A stretch of 64,000 bases of DNA from Carposina sasakii (GCA_014607495.2 CP053172.1:8508888-8572887), one strand, 5' to 3'; counted from the first letter of the stretch, positions 21,762 through 33,064 are shown. The notes: generated by a model from the sequence alone, not told the origin. Program-made: numbers and translations.

Positions 21762-22261
21762 NNNNNNNNNNNNNNNNNNNNNNNNNNNNNNNNNNNNNNN
21801 NNNNNNNNNNNNNNNNNNNNNNNNNNNNNNNNNNNNNNNNNNNNNNNNNNNNNNNNNNNNNNNNNNNNNNNNNNNNNNNNNNNNNNNNNNNNNNNNNNNN
21901 NNNNNNNNNNNNNNNNNNNNNNNNNNNNNNNNNNNNNNNNNNNNNNNNNNNNNNNNNNNNNNNNNNNNNNNNNNNNNNNNNNNNNNNNNNNNNNNNNNNN
22001 NNNNNNNNNNNNNNNNNNNNNNNNNNNNNNNNNNNNNNNNNNNNNNNNNNNNNNNNNNNNNNNNNNNNNNNNNNNNNNNNNNNNNNNNNNNNNNNNNNNN
22101 NNNNNNNNNNNNNNNNNNNNNNNNNNNNNNNNNNNNNNNNNNNNNNNNNNNNNNNNNNNNNNNNNNNNNNNNNNNNNNNNNNNNNNNNNNNNNNNNNNNN
22201 NNNNNNNNNNNNNNNNNNNNNNNNNNNNNNNNNNNNNNNNNNNNNNNNNNNNNNNNNNNNN
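21762..22261. other. Assembly gap, 500 N
   Basis: Exactly 500 undetermined bases, a placeholder length. The GC-rich sequence on its right edge (22262-22379) looks like an exon cut by the gap. Confidence 0.99.
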
Positions 22262-22379
22262 GTCCGGGGCGTGAACTCGCAACCCTGCGCTGGTCGCGTC
22301 CTCTCGCGCACCCTTCACCCGTTTGCGCAGCTCCGATATCAGCCGCGCGTCGTCGCGTACTAAATACGCGCCAGTCACC
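22262..22379 (-). CDS. Candidate exon truncated by the gap
   Basis: At least 118 bp, open on the minus strand and abruptly GC-rich against AT-rich flanks. A possible acceptor 'ccattacaatag' precedes it. The frame includes GAYLVRDDARLISELRKRVK and then GAREDATSAGLRVHAPD up to the N run. It has the charge pattern of a helical protein segment and no stops. I do not recognise the family. Same strand as the RasGEF exon and upstream of it, so possibly an earlier exon of that gene. Confidence 0.45.
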
Positions 22380-23539
22380 CTATTGTAATGGTTGTTGTCA
22401 AACCCACCCACTGTATTTTGCTGTCGCACCCCTGTATGTTGTTGTCGTACGGGAGAAGTGAGAGAGACAAAAACACACTTTTCTTTCAACTGCGGGCAAG
22501 AGGTCAGTCTTCAGGCAGTCTTCAGTGGGCTTCTCTTGTTCCTATTTTGCTTCCTTTTCACTTTTCTTCTTATTTTTCTTCTTAGGAACTCGCCTCGGAT
22601 TGAACACACAAAATCCGTGCGACTTACAAATATGTCGACGGTTCACCCTTACCGTCTGGAACGCGGTAGAAATTCTCTACGATTTTCTTCTAACATTTTA
22701 TCTAGTTTGTCCCTTGGACTGACCCTTTTGCGCCCTATATTTATTTACAAAATAAACATTACATACATGTGTTATACATTGTTAAAAAGGTCTTAATTAG
22801 CTCTATCTAATTATATAAGAATCTTATTTTTAAGTTTAAACAATAAAAGTTGTTCAAGGAGAAAAGTCAAAAATCTTACAAATTTTACCGATTGCTAAGT
22901 TTAGCCCTTAATAAAATCTAATTTACACAATCTATACATGAATTATATATCACTAGAAAGGGCATAAACTGAACTCTAATAAGAAATAATCAGATTCATT
23001 CTAATTGGAATATTCTCGAAGCTACTGTGAGCACAAGTTCAAAATCTTAATAAACTATAAAATCGCAAATATCTACTAAAGTAATTATTCAATCTACTTA
23101 AAAATACTCTTAATGTGCTCAGAATAGCTACCTACACCTAATAAAACTCAAAGGGATAAGAAATAAGTCAGACACAAAACAACCCTACCTAGTACAAACT
23201 TAATGTTAGCGCTATACCTAACATGTATTGCAAACTCTTTATTCAAATATTAACCTTATCTATATGTACATAACATCGAATCATTTAATTTGGGTAGGTT
23301 TCATGTCTTCGTCGCCGACACACATTATACCTAGTAAGCTGATCAAAAAAGACAACTTTTGCAATCTCTCCTGATCACATTGCATCAGCGAGATCAAGCG
23401 CGGGACTAATTGGCTTTACGTGCTTTCTGAAGCACAAGTTCTTAAACGCTACACTTAACGCCTGCATCTTCACTTCGCAATATGTAAACAAGGCTTTACT
23501 CTAGCTCACTTTGAAGACGTTTTTAGTACATGGAATAAA
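22380..23539. other. Non-coding; repeat shared with 30785-31010
   Basis: No convincing gene. Bases ~23450-23520 ('taacgcctgcatcttcactt', 'ctttactctagctcactttg') recur at ~30935-31000. The rest is AT-rich. Confidence 0.45.
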
Positions 23540-23635
23540 TTTGGCAGTACAGGCCCATGACTAGTATCGAACCTATGCCATTCGATTGGAAGGCGCATGT
23601 CTAAATCACTGAGCAGTCACCGCTTTATGTAGTTA
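23540..23635 (-). repeat. tRNA-headed SINE
   Basis: The reverse complement carries 'gcggtgactgctcagtgatt', 'gcgccttccaatcgaatggc' and a B-box-like 'ggttcgatactag', then 'ctgtactgccaaattt'. Same head type as 46600, 55085 and 57675. Confidence 0.65.
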
Positions 23636-24440
23636 AAGCCTTGCTTACACATTGCCAAACAGTAGGTGTGAAGTAGTTTTCTTCCGCGTGAGGTAGTGTA
23701 GTGTCGTGTCCAGTGCTGCGCAGGTGAGTTGTCGGCAACAACATACTTGGTATTTGGTAGGTCGACAACAACATACTGCGTAGTAGGTTACGATTCGCAC
23801 GCCACTCATGCTGGCTCATTTAGGGAGCCTCTGGCCGGCATTTTGACACCCGGCCAGGGAAGAAGGCGCCTCTTAGCCCCCGACAAGCACGTGCGCCCTA
23901 GGAAAACCTAAGCGGCGGACCGTAAAGGCGTACGTGCTAGCCGGTGGCGGTGTGTCGCCACGGCAGGCTAGGTCTCCGTTCACCGGACCATCATCTAGCC
24001 CATACCGACGCCGAGGTCAGACCTGTATTGCGCTAAAGCTAAGTGATACAGGCCTGGCCCGCGGCCCGTCGGAGCTGGCAGTCGGTATACACGACTGACA
24101 GGGGCCGCAATCGGTGTTGGCAGTTGTCCGGACTAGGTGTGTGTGCGGTATCGCCCAGCAGCCTGCTGGTAGCTACTGGTCCACACACACCTGTCCCATA
24201 GGGCGCTTGGCGCCACAACGTTAGGGTGCTCGGTGTCGAGCGTAACGACAGCCCGCGCTTGTCGCCGGTCGCTGTCCCCAACCCGGCAAGTTGAACTTGT
24301 GCGGGCGGGCTCGGCGGGTGGTGGCTTGCCGTGTGGTCGCGACATCCGCCACCGAGCCCATTGTGCGCGCCGCTCCGGCGCCTGGGTGAACGGCTCAGAG
24401 CCTGCCCCCCCCCCCTCAGGTCAGTCCCTGCCCTTCAACA

Positions 24441-24463
24441 GCCCTATTTAGTTCAAATAGGGC
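24441..24463 (+). repeat. 5' UTR hairpin of the Jockey-type LINE
   Basis: GCCCTATTT (24441-24449) pairs with AAATAGGGC (24455-24463) over a 5-base loop. Confidence 0.65.
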
Positions 24464-24661
24464 CAAGAAGGGCGCAAGTAGTTGTATTAATTGTCTATTG
24501 TATATACTTGTGAGGTCCTGTATTACTGTCCTGTCCGTCCCCCCTTATAGTTTGTCCTCTGTCGCCCACCTAAAGGGCGACAATAACTTAGGCTAGTGAT
24601 TCTTTTTATTTTAAATTTTTGTACTTTTATTTTAATAATTATAATTCCGTGAGGGTACTTG

Positions 24662-24723
24662 TAGGCCGAAAAGCGCCATCTAGTAGCGAACTAAGGAACT
24701 AACTTAGTTCGCTACTCGGCCTA
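24662..24723 (+). promoter_or_regulatory. Two-tier hairpin abutting the LINE ORF1 start codon
   Basis: Inner stem GTAGCGAACTAAG (24683-24695) with CTTAGTTCGCTAC (24703-24715), 13 of 13 pairs over a 7-base loop. Outer stem TAGGCCGA (24662-24669) with TCGGCCTA (24716-24723). The ATG of ORF1 is at 24727, three bases after the structure. Confidence 0.75.
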
Positions 24724-24726
24724 AAG

Positions 24727-26903
24727 ATGTCGGGGCGCAAATCTCCGTCCGCCCCCGACAGGGGTAAGCCCCCCCCGCCTCTCCAACCACGTCCGTCAAG
24801 AATCCCAAGCCGCCGTGGCCGCCTTACTGGCTCAATGACGGCTCGGGAATTATTTGCCAACATCCCGGCCCCATCCACATCTAAGGGGCCTAAATATGTC
24901 TCCCCGTTACCCGTGTTTTCACAAGACACGGAACATACCGTAGCACGTAGCAGCTCCCCTACTCCGACCGCTCAGACAAGAACGCGGCCGGACTCTTTTT
25001 CCTCCCCAGAAGGGGAATCGACGGCGAAGGCGCCGCGAGACTCCCTCTCGCCCCCCCTAGTGAGCGGCCGCCGTGACGTCATATCACGGAGCCGCTCAAT
25101 GGAGTCACTTCGGACCCCACCGTCCCCGACTCCTCACCTAGCCCCCCGCGCGATAGGCCAGATGCCGAGCGCTACTTCCTCCCCCCGCGCACCCACACGA
25201 ACTGGGGAGCGCCCGTCAAGCTCACTATCGGGGCAACTAAGCCCGATAGCATCTCCGCAGCCGACGCCTAGTACGTCGTATGCGGAGATGGCAGCTGCCA
25301 GCCCACCCCGCCGCTCGGTAAGAGACAGGCCCACCCACACCCGCCGCCGCCGGGCCCCCGCCCCCCTCGCCCCCCGCGTGGCCCCGACTTCTGAGTCGGC
25401 CCCCGCCGCGGAGGGGCGGGCATCGTACCCCCCTATAGTAGTGGAGAAGTTGCCTAACTGGGTCCAGCACTTCTCCACCCTAACTAACAGACTCGGCCAC
25501 CCCCCCAACGCCCGCCCCTTCAAAGAGGGGTTCCGCTTTTTAAGCCAGACCCCCGAAGAGTACCGCATCATACAGCGGTACTTAGTAGAGGCGAGGGAGA
25601 GATGTAGAGACATCGAGTACCACGTGTACTCTACATCGGAGAGCCTCCCCTCTAAGGCGGCTCTCCGCGGGCTCCCGGCAGGCACAGACCTGGCGGAGAT
25701 TAAGGCGGCGTTCTCGGGAGAGGGCCTCCCAATACGCCACCTTCGGACCATTCCGTCCCGCCGTAGTAGGTTGGGAACTATTTTCTTTCTCGAGTTTGAG
25801 CATCTTTCTAAGGCTCAACTCGAGAAATTGTATAAGATAGATACTATATTGAATCTCCCCGGGATTCAGATTGAGGCCTGGAGGCCTAACAAGGGCCCCG
25901 CACAATGCCATAGGTGCCAAGCATTTGGCCACAGTTCGGCGATATGCCACCGCTCCCCGCGCTGCCTAATCTGCGCGGAGGGGCACATGGTGGCCGACTG
26001 CCCGCGAGGCCGTACTGACCCCGCACATGCGCCAACTGCAGGGGCCCGCACAGCGCCAATGACCGGCAATGTCCGGTCTATAAGAGGATATGCAGGAGCA
26101 GGAACATCAGGGTTCCGCCCCCTGCCCCCACTGCCCCCCAACCACCACCACCAGCAGCTCCCCCAGCCCTATCACGCCGGCCAGACCCTAGGCTGGTGAA
26201 TACGCCGATGCGCAGCCGCCCCCGACACAGGGGACTGCTGAGGCACAATTAGGGCCCCCACCGGCGAGGACGGCGACTACACGCCCTCCTCTTCCGGTAC
26301 CCCCCACCACCCTTATGCCCCCGGCTAATCCGCCGACACGACCACCCGCCCCCCCCACCGCCCCTGCGGTCCATCAACAGCGTTGGCCGGTCATTCCGCA
26401 GACCGCCGAAACTGAAAGGCGCCGCCGTAAAAACCGTCGAGATAAAGAACGGAAGCGGCGCCTAGCAAACCGCAGGGCGGCGGAAATTGAGGCGGCCACT
26501 CAGGCCGCAAATATAGAGGCGGGGCCATCTGCCCCGCCTAGACACCCACCCCCACTATATAGGCGCAGGAAATAAGCCTGCGCCCTCAATACATGCTCCC
26601 GCCGACGGGCAACACTCGCCCCAATACGATCTCTGCTCCTGCAATCCTCCCCCGCCCAACATCGTCCGGGCGGGGGCGCTCGATATCCGGGGAGGGCGGC
26701 CCACATCTCGCCGAGGTTCATCCTCGGCCGTCGGGCACCGCCAACCCCAACCTACCGGCCAATCCGACGTGCGCCAAGAAGTGGCTGATATACTGCAGAT
26801 GTTTGTGGGAACACTGCAGGAGATTATCGCAGCACTGACGACAGGCGGGGACATCCGCCTGATAGTCACACGGGCTCTGACCCAACTGCTCTCCCTCCGC
26901 TAG
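24727..26903 (+). pseudogene. Jockey LINE ORF1 (gag-like, zinc knuckles), frameshifted
   Basis: RNA-binding ORF1 protein of a Jockey-clade LINE. The first 490 codons are open: a Pro/Ser/Arg-rich N-terminus to ~200, then a conserved central part (PNWVQHFSTLTNRLG..., HLRTIPSRRSRLGTIFFLEF) and CCHC knuckles starting at C394 (CHRCQAFGHSSAICH, CLICAEGHMVADC). A third knuckle (CANCRGPH) is in another frame from 26028, so a frameshift lies near 26025. A basic stretch follows in a third frame (26315-26575), and a typical Jockey ORF1 ending (QEVADILQMFVGTLQEII...) ends at TAG 26901-26903. At least three frame changes; C-rich homopolymers are frequent around them. Confidence 0.85.
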
Positions 26904-26904
26904 A

Positions 26905-29642
26905 ACGGATACAATAGGCTCGCTCAGGGTCCTGTACTGGAACCCAGGCGGCATCAAGGACAAGCTCCAGGACTTGAGGCCGTGGTTTCAGTGCAGGACA
27001 TACACGTCATCTGCCTGGGCGAGACGAAAATTCGCCCTGAGACGGTGCTCACGTTGTCCAACTACTTCGTGTACAGAAGGGACGAGGTGTCCCCTGAGAG
27101 CAATACAGCTTACAGGGGCACAGCGGTCCTGGTCCGCAGGGACATTGTGCACGAGGAGTTGGACCTACCATCGTTTCACTCAACCCGTTCTATCGGAGTA
27201 AAGATATCAGCCAACGGCCGGGCGTGGCACTTGTACGCAGCGTACAAACCGCCCGGGGACCCCTTCTTGGCCGCGGACCTTGATGCCGTGTTCGTAGGGA
27301 CCACGCCGACTCTACTGCTCGGCGACCTGAACGCCAAGCACTCGGCCTGGAATTCCCGAGCGACGAACGCGGCAGGTAGAGCCCTGCTTCATGCAGCAGA
27401 ACAGCGTAACTGCGCTGTGATCGGACCTCTCACGGCGTCGCACGTCCCGACTAGTGCCAGCATGAGGCCAGATGTCCTGGACATCATAGTCCACAGAGCC
27501 CTGCCGGCACCAGTATCCGTGGAAGTGTTATATGAGATAACTTCATCTCAGCACTTCCCGATACTGGTGTCGGTGAGCACCAGAGCCGTATCTGTTCCGT
27601 CCCGATCACCGGGGCGCAGAACGGCCTGGGATACCTTCCAGGACATCATGGCCCATTACCAACTTCCGCCCACCACAAACGCCGAAGAGGTAGAGTCCGC
27701 CGCTGCAAGTATCACAGCGCAGCTAAAAGACGCCATCGATTCGGCCAGCTCTACCGTAAACACAAGGTCCGCCCGTCGTGACGAGTTACCCGGGCATAAA
27801 AAGAGATCTCCAAGAGAAGAGGCGGCTAGCGCGCCTATGGGCGCGCACACGCTGCCCCTCGGTCAAGAGAGACCTTAACGCACTCGCGACAAAGGTCTCA
27901 GAGGACGTCCGGGCTTTTCGGGGCGTCTGCTGGGACAAAGTACTAGATCGCGAGCCGTGACGACGATGCAAACCTGTACAGGTTGAACCGGCAGCTAACA
28001 AACGCCAAAGCTGCCGGTTTGCCCTTTGGTCGACGCCACGGGCACTTACAACTTTACCGCCGAGTCGCGAGCAAAAGTGCTCGCGGATCACTTGGCGGTA
28101 CAATTTACCCCCACATCCTCCCAGCAGCGTTCCGAGAATCCTGGAGTTCCATCGAACGACCGAGGAGGCAGTCTCTACCTTCCTATCAGCCCCAGTCCCG
28201 CCTCTCAGCGGAGACTCTTTTATATCGCCCGCCGAAGTTGCGAGTGAGGTTCGGAGAATGAACCCCCGCAAAGCCCCCGGACATGACCATATTCCCGTCA
28301 TGGCGTTGAAGCACCTTCCTAGGAGAGGCATAGCTGCTCTTGCCCGGCTCTACAACGGAGTGCTGAGGACTGGCCACTTTCCCCGACCTCTGGAAAGTGG
28401 GCCGAGTCATAGCACTACCGAAGCCGGGTAAAGACAAGCGCTACCCGGCCAATTACCGTCCGATCACCATCTTGTCCAACATCGCCAAGTTGTTTGAGCG
28501 TCTGGTGTTACGGCGTCTGAAGCCGTATGTTTCGTTATGCGAGGAACAGTACGGCTTCAGAGACGCCCACTCCACGACGCTTCAACTTGCGCGTGTGTTG
28601 GACCATCTTGCAGTTGAGCGAAACCACCAGAGGTACACGGTCGGAGTCTTTCTCGATATGGAGAAGGCCTTCGATCGTGTGTGGCACCCAGGGCTCCTGT
28701 ATAGCTCATTGGCCAGGGGCTACCTCCGGCCCTCATAAGGATCGTTGCGTCGTTTTTAAGCGACCGACGGTTCTTCGTTGGGGTGGAAAACGCGGTCTCG
28801 CAACTCCACCCCATCTTGGCCGGGTACCCCAGGGTAGTTGCCTCTCGCCGGTCCTGTATGCCGTATATACAGACGACATACCGACCATAAAGGTGCTTTT
28901 CCCATGGGAATTCAATGGCATGTTGGCACTGTACGCGGACGATAGCGCGTACTTTGCCACATCGCGCAGTTCCCCCCTGGCGGCTGACCAGATGCAAAGA
29001 GTCCTTAATCTTCTTCCGAATTGGCTTGACAAGTGGCGTATGTCAGCCAATCCGGCAAAGACAGTTGCCCTGCTGACGGGTCAGCAGCGAGAGCTCCCTC
29101 CCAGGCTCACGCTTCGAGGGCAGCCGATAGCCTGGCAGAATACTGTCAGGTATCTAGGCTGCCAAATCGATCGTGGGCTGCGGATGACTGGGATGGTCGA
29201 GCACGTGTTGCGCAGCGCGAAGTCCGCGCGCGCCCTGCTGCGGCCTGTCATGCAGTCCACACTTCCCCTTCGAACCAGGCTGACCATATACAAGTTATAT
29301 GTTCGGCCGCGTCTCACGTACGCGGCCCCGGCCTGGTTCCAACTTTGCTCTGTTACAAACAGAAAGAAGATTGAGGCCTTGCAGAGTACCACCCTCCGCT
29401 ACATCACAGGGGCCGGGCGATATGTCCGCAATGACATTATCGCCCGAGACCTCAAGATGATGAAAGTGGAGCAATTCGTGGCCCGACTGGCGCGTCGTAT
29501 GTTCGATCGCGCCGACAACGGGCCGCATGCCCATCTCCGCGGGCTTGCTCCACTCCACGCGAGGCCGCCAGACGGCCGCCCACAGCCGAGGGAACTGTTG
29601 AGTATTCCACTCGACAGCGATGCCGGCCCATCCCGGACTTGA
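26905..29642 (+). pseudogene. Jockey LINE ORF2 (endonuclease and reverse transcriptase), multiply frameshifted
   Basis: The polyprotein that nicks target DNA and copies the element RNA. Recognisable pieces in order: endonuclease start (LYWNPGGIKDKL) near 26935; CLGETKI, GTAVLVRRDI and LLGDLNAKHSAWNSR to ~27560; the linker to ~28230; reverse transcriptase from NPRKAPGHDHIP (~28260) through ALPKPGKDKRYPANYRPI, FLDMEKAFDRVW, VPQGSCLSPVLYAVYTDD and ALYADDSAYFA (YADD near 28935); and a C-terminal part to 29642. The frame changes about eight times (near 26975, 27790, 27960, 28020, 28220, 28385, 28735, 28825), each a small indel. No long deletion was seen. Confidence 0.85.
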
Positions 29643-29670
29643 CTTGACATACCCACGGACTGACGCACAT

Positions 29671-29711
29671 GTAGGCGCACTGTAGTCGATTCACTCGACA
29701 AGTGCGCCTAC
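29671..29711 (+). repeat. 3' UTR hairpin of the Jockey-type LINE
   Basis: GTAGGCGCACT (29671-29681) pairs with AGTGCGCCTAC (29701-29711), 11 of 11, over 19 bases that include a weaker TCGA/TCGA stem. It lies 29 bases after the ORF2 stop. Confidence 0.7.
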
Positions 29712-29857
29712 AAATTTGTATATAGCATTCCTGCCCTGGTGGCAAAATCTGTGATGTCCCTAATTTTAATATAAATTTAATATAAATAGTCCGTCCCTTA
29801 TAATCATAATGTACCATATTATATTTATATTCCTAGTATACTCTGTTTTGTCTCTAC

Positions 29858-30190
29858 TCGGTAGGGCGGCGGTAACAGGGGATGGCTCGATCGGCCGAGG
29901 TCGGGGCAAAATCTCCTCGACACCGACCGATCGACGGATCTACCCAGCCATGTTTACCTGCCGTCCTACCGAAAAAATTGTGTCGTACTGTCATTTAAGT
30001 GCATGGGTATTCCCCCATGCACAAATTAGTAAAAAAAAAATTTTTTGTATTTCGCGGCCTCGGCGACTAAGTCGAGGCCGCGCGGCCCCAGCCGCAAAAT
30101 TGTGACCGGCGCGCTGTCGCGCGCCGAGCATTGCCCGGGCACAGGGGTTACCCCTCAGGCCCGTAGCCCGGAGCGCGCTTCGCGCGCTCT
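29858..30190. repeat. Cluster of GC-rich hairpins
   Basis: Five stem-loops in 330 bp: a long imperfect one at 29858-29975 (CGGTAGG with CCTACCG outside, TCGATCGG with CCGATCGA inside); GTGCATGGG/CCCATGCAC (29999-30022); GCGGCCTCG/CGAGGCCGC (30054-30081); GGCGCGC/GCGCGCC (30108-30125); GAGCGCG/CGCGCTC (30171-30189). No protein-coding signal. It may be the tail of the preceding LINE, a fragment of another element, or a separate foldback. Confidence 0.7.
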
Positions 30191-30251
30191 CGAAGATCCC
30201 CCGATCGTTAGGTGTGAAGTAAATTTATAAGTTCAAAGAAATCTAAGTCTA

Positions 30252-30516
30252 AGGCCGCACTACGGCAAAACCGCCGCGGTTTTTAACCGCATGACTTTGT
30301 GACTAAAGAAACCAATGGAAGCGGCCGCACTGACGATTTTTTCTCGCGACTGATTTTAAAACAGCATTTTGTTACATGACTAGCAGGTAAAAACCGCGCC
30401 TAAATTTGCTGTCCATAAAACTTATATTTGCGGTTTTTAACCGTAGTGTGTGTGTCTCCAGCGGTTTTGCGGTTACGCGGTTAATCGCTTGCGGGAAAAA
30501 AACCGTAGTGCGGCCT
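30252..30516. mobile_element. 265-bp MITE with 14-bp terminal inverted repeats
   Basis: AGGCCGCACTACGG at 30252-30265 is repeated inverted as CCGTAGTGCGGCCT at 30503-30516. Subterminal 'gcggtttttaaccg' motifs recur inside. No clear target-site duplication, so the superfamily is unresolved. Confidence 0.8.
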
Positions 30517-30561
30517 GGCACTAATACAGGTGTATCGACAGCTATTAACAACAGCGCTTAA

Positions 30562-30787
30562 CATATCAAGCGAAATGCTATATGAATAGTCCAATACAAA
30601 GAATCTATCTACAAAGTTTGAGACTCGAAATCACATGTACCATCTTTTTCAAGATTGTATGAACAATCCTGAGTTGTTTAAGAATTCCCCATACTATTAG
30701 AAAGAAATATAGATTTCGAGTCTGAAGGTTATGTTAGGCTATTTATACAGCTTTTCGCTTAAAATACGCCTTCGATTACAACCTGTA
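30562..30787 (+). mobile_element. MITE family C, decayed copy
   Basis: 'tatcaagcgaaatgctatat', 'gtttgagactcgaaatcaca' and 'cagcttttcgcttaaaatac' with a worn right end ACCTGTA; the left end is lost. Confidence 0.65.
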
Positions 30788-31395
30788 TAATTGATTTAAC
30801 TATACACTTCTCACTTACACTTGCACTTCGCAATGTGAAATATCTATTCACTGGATCGAACCCTATGAATTGCATATCGATTTAACAAATCGATCTTATA
30901 AAAATCGATTAATAGATCTCACATCGCCACTTAACACCTGCATCGTCACATCGCAATATGTAAGCAAGGCTTTAGTCTAGCTCACTTTGAAGACGTGGTA
31001 GGTTTTCTAGGGTAGTGTGCCGTGACCCTTACCTCTCACTCTCAGCATCCACATGGGACGGAGGGAGGCTAGGCTCGAGGGTGTGTTAGAACCCTCTGGT
31101 AATAAAATTACAGCCCTTATTAGGTTATCTATGAAAGTACGTTGCATGTAGTCATTTTTTGTTTGAACATTATGGAAGAAGTATTATTTAAGAGAAAACT
31201 GAAGGATCACTTTATACTTTGTCAGTGTGACTGTTAGCCTTTGTGTTATTTATGTGATCAAGTTTCGTAGAAATTCGTTTAGTAGTTTTCGCGGGAGAAT
31301 AACAAAATGTAAAAACATCTTCACATTCTTTTATAGCCAATGTCAATAAGCACCTTTATGAGATTTTTCGCATGTTTCAGATTAATTTTTAATCG
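30788..31395. other. Non-coding; repeat shared with 23450
   Basis: 'ttaacacctgcatcgtcaca' and 'ctttagtctagctcactttg' match ~23450-23520. A small palindrome-like 'atcgatttaacaaatcgat' is near 30878. No gene seen. Confidence 0.45.
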
Positions 31396-31632
31396 ATTAT
31401 TCCGAACCTGACCCGAAATCCTAACACGGTCGCGGGTTGGGTTAGGAACTTGCAAAAAATTATAATTATAAGGGGTAAAAACCTCCCTATATCGCAATTT
31501 GGGTTTCGATAGCAACGATACGTCGGGTCAAGTTAGGAAGAGGGTTACGTTCGCAACAAAATATTATATTTTTTGTTCAAGGTCCTAACCTAACCCGCGA
31601 TCGGGTTAGGATTCCGGGTCAGGTTCGGAATA
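31396..31632. repeat. Foldback repeat with ~65-bp arms
   Basis: Left arm 'ttccgaacctgacccgaaat' ... 'gcgggttgggttaggaac' pairs with right arm 'cctaacctaacccgcgatc' ... 'ccgggtcaggttcggaa' with few mismatches; the centre is AT-rich. No coding potential. Confidence 0.8.
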
Positions 31633-32680
31633 AACCTTTTTTGTTTTCATACATAACGTTACTTTATATACCGTTGCTTAGACCCTACGACACAAGACCT
31701 TGGGGCTCTCAATGTCAAAGTAAGTGTGTTGTGAAGTGTGTGAATATTTAATTTTATTTATTTACTAGCGGTCCCGACAGACGTTGTCCTGTCCCACGCC
31801 TTAAATACATATAATGCATATATGCATATAATCACGCCTTTATCCCTTACGGGGTAGGCAGAGTACCAAGGGCCGATAGAACATGTACCACCCTAGGCCG
31901 CATCTTCCTTAACATCAGGCACGATGGCGGTCAAATGTTTGCCTAGCTAATTGTAAAAAAAATTAAATGTGGTGTCGTGGGACACCAGCCGGGCTAGCAC
32001 GACCACGATAAGTAGATATAAGATAAAGGATTTCGTATCGTATCTATACTACCATAATTATCGATTTCGCGAACATGACCAATGGAACGATACGTTACGT
32101 TAAGATTTATCCCGTGCTATTACCTGAGTAAGACATGATTACGTAACAAAAGCACCATACGAGAATACAATTTTCGGTGGTTGCCCTGGATTTCTCCTGG
32201 ATCCCAACATCAGATCCTGATCTGGTGAAAATGGGACTACCTCAGAAGTGAACTCTATCCAAACAAAAAAAAAATTTGAAATCCGTTTATAATTGACGGA
32301 AATATCGGTGAACATACATAAAAAAAAACTCATTTAACGGTTTTATTCCACGCACTTTTTTTTTCTTACGGTTTTACTATCACATTTTTTTCAGTTCGGT
32401 AGCAAAATCCCTATCTCCTCCAAGCCTGCCGTAAGGAACTTCGTTCCAAAAATGGTGCCACTTCTGACCAATTTTGAGGGTATAATATTAAATACAAACT
32501 TTCTGAAATAAGCTGTAACAATGTGGACCGGTATAAAAACATTATCTAGTTGACCGAATTGTGAATCTAAACATTTCCGAGATATAACAACCATATACCG
32601 GGTAACTGAAACTAAAGTATACTTTTGAATACACAACAACTACAGCGCAGTCTGCCGGATCCTATGTAAAAGGTTCTATT
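31633..32680. other. Non-coding with family B and G fragments
   Basis: A Helitron-type end 'actagcggtcccgacagacg' is at ~31762; a family B fragment lies at 31812-31893 and a shorter one at ~32451-32490. Bases ~32000-32130 contain a third version of the 'cgtatcgtatctatactacc' repeat. No gene seen. Confidence 0.5.
32590..32678 (+). repeat. Direct repeat, left copy
   Basis: 'taactgaaactaaagtatac' to 'gtctgccggatcctatgtaa' recurs at 33065-33160 with a few changes. The two copies bracket the family D element at 32681-33032. Confidence 0.75.
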
Positions 32681-33032
32681 TACAGGGTGTTTTTTGGTCG
32701 TCAACATTTCCGAAAACTATGGATTCTCGTCATCATCACGAACATTTGGAAGGATCCCATGGAAAAATACCTGGGAAGTGTCTGGTTCCCAAGATATTAA
32801 GGTCCAAAGTTGAGTTATTAAGTTGGTTTTTTTTGCATAAATGCACGTAGACATATCAAACTACATATAAAAAAAAGAAGACAAACACTGGACACCATAC
32901 ATTTCGCGGGATCATGTTAATAAAAAAATGTCAAAAAATTAAAAACACGTTCCAGATTTTTTTTTATATCAACTTTATTCGATATATAGAGAAAGTACCC
33001 TTCGTAAACGGTGGCAATGAAAAAATCCTGTA
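32681..33032 (+). mobile_element. MITE family D, complete copy
   Basis: TACAGGGTGTTTTTTGGTCG at the left and AATGAAAAAATCCTGTA at the right; the interior matches 42573-42939. Non-coding. Confidence 0.8.
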
Positions 33033-33064
33033 TAATAATATTACATATAAATGTGTAAGTGTAA

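Larger units (their letters stand above)
23640..29830 (+). mobile_element. Jockey-clade LINE, full-length type but frameshifted
   Basis: A GC-rich island of ~6 kb in AT-rich DNA: a ~1.1-kb 5' UTR, ORF1 with CCHC knuckles, ORF2 with endonuclease and reverse transcriptase, and a short 3' UTR. The ends are approximate; no poly(A) tail or target-site duplication could be fixed. Lesions are mostly single-base frameshifts. Confidence 0.85.

Noticed and set aside
21665..22489. Continuous 274-codon frame across the N gap
   Set aside because: Most of it is undetermined sequence; only the right part (22262-22379) has coding character.
24727..25751. Minus-strand coding region across the LINE ORF1
   Set aside because: The long antisense frames are shadows of GC-rich ORF1 codons; the plus-strand frame has recognisable zinc knuckles.
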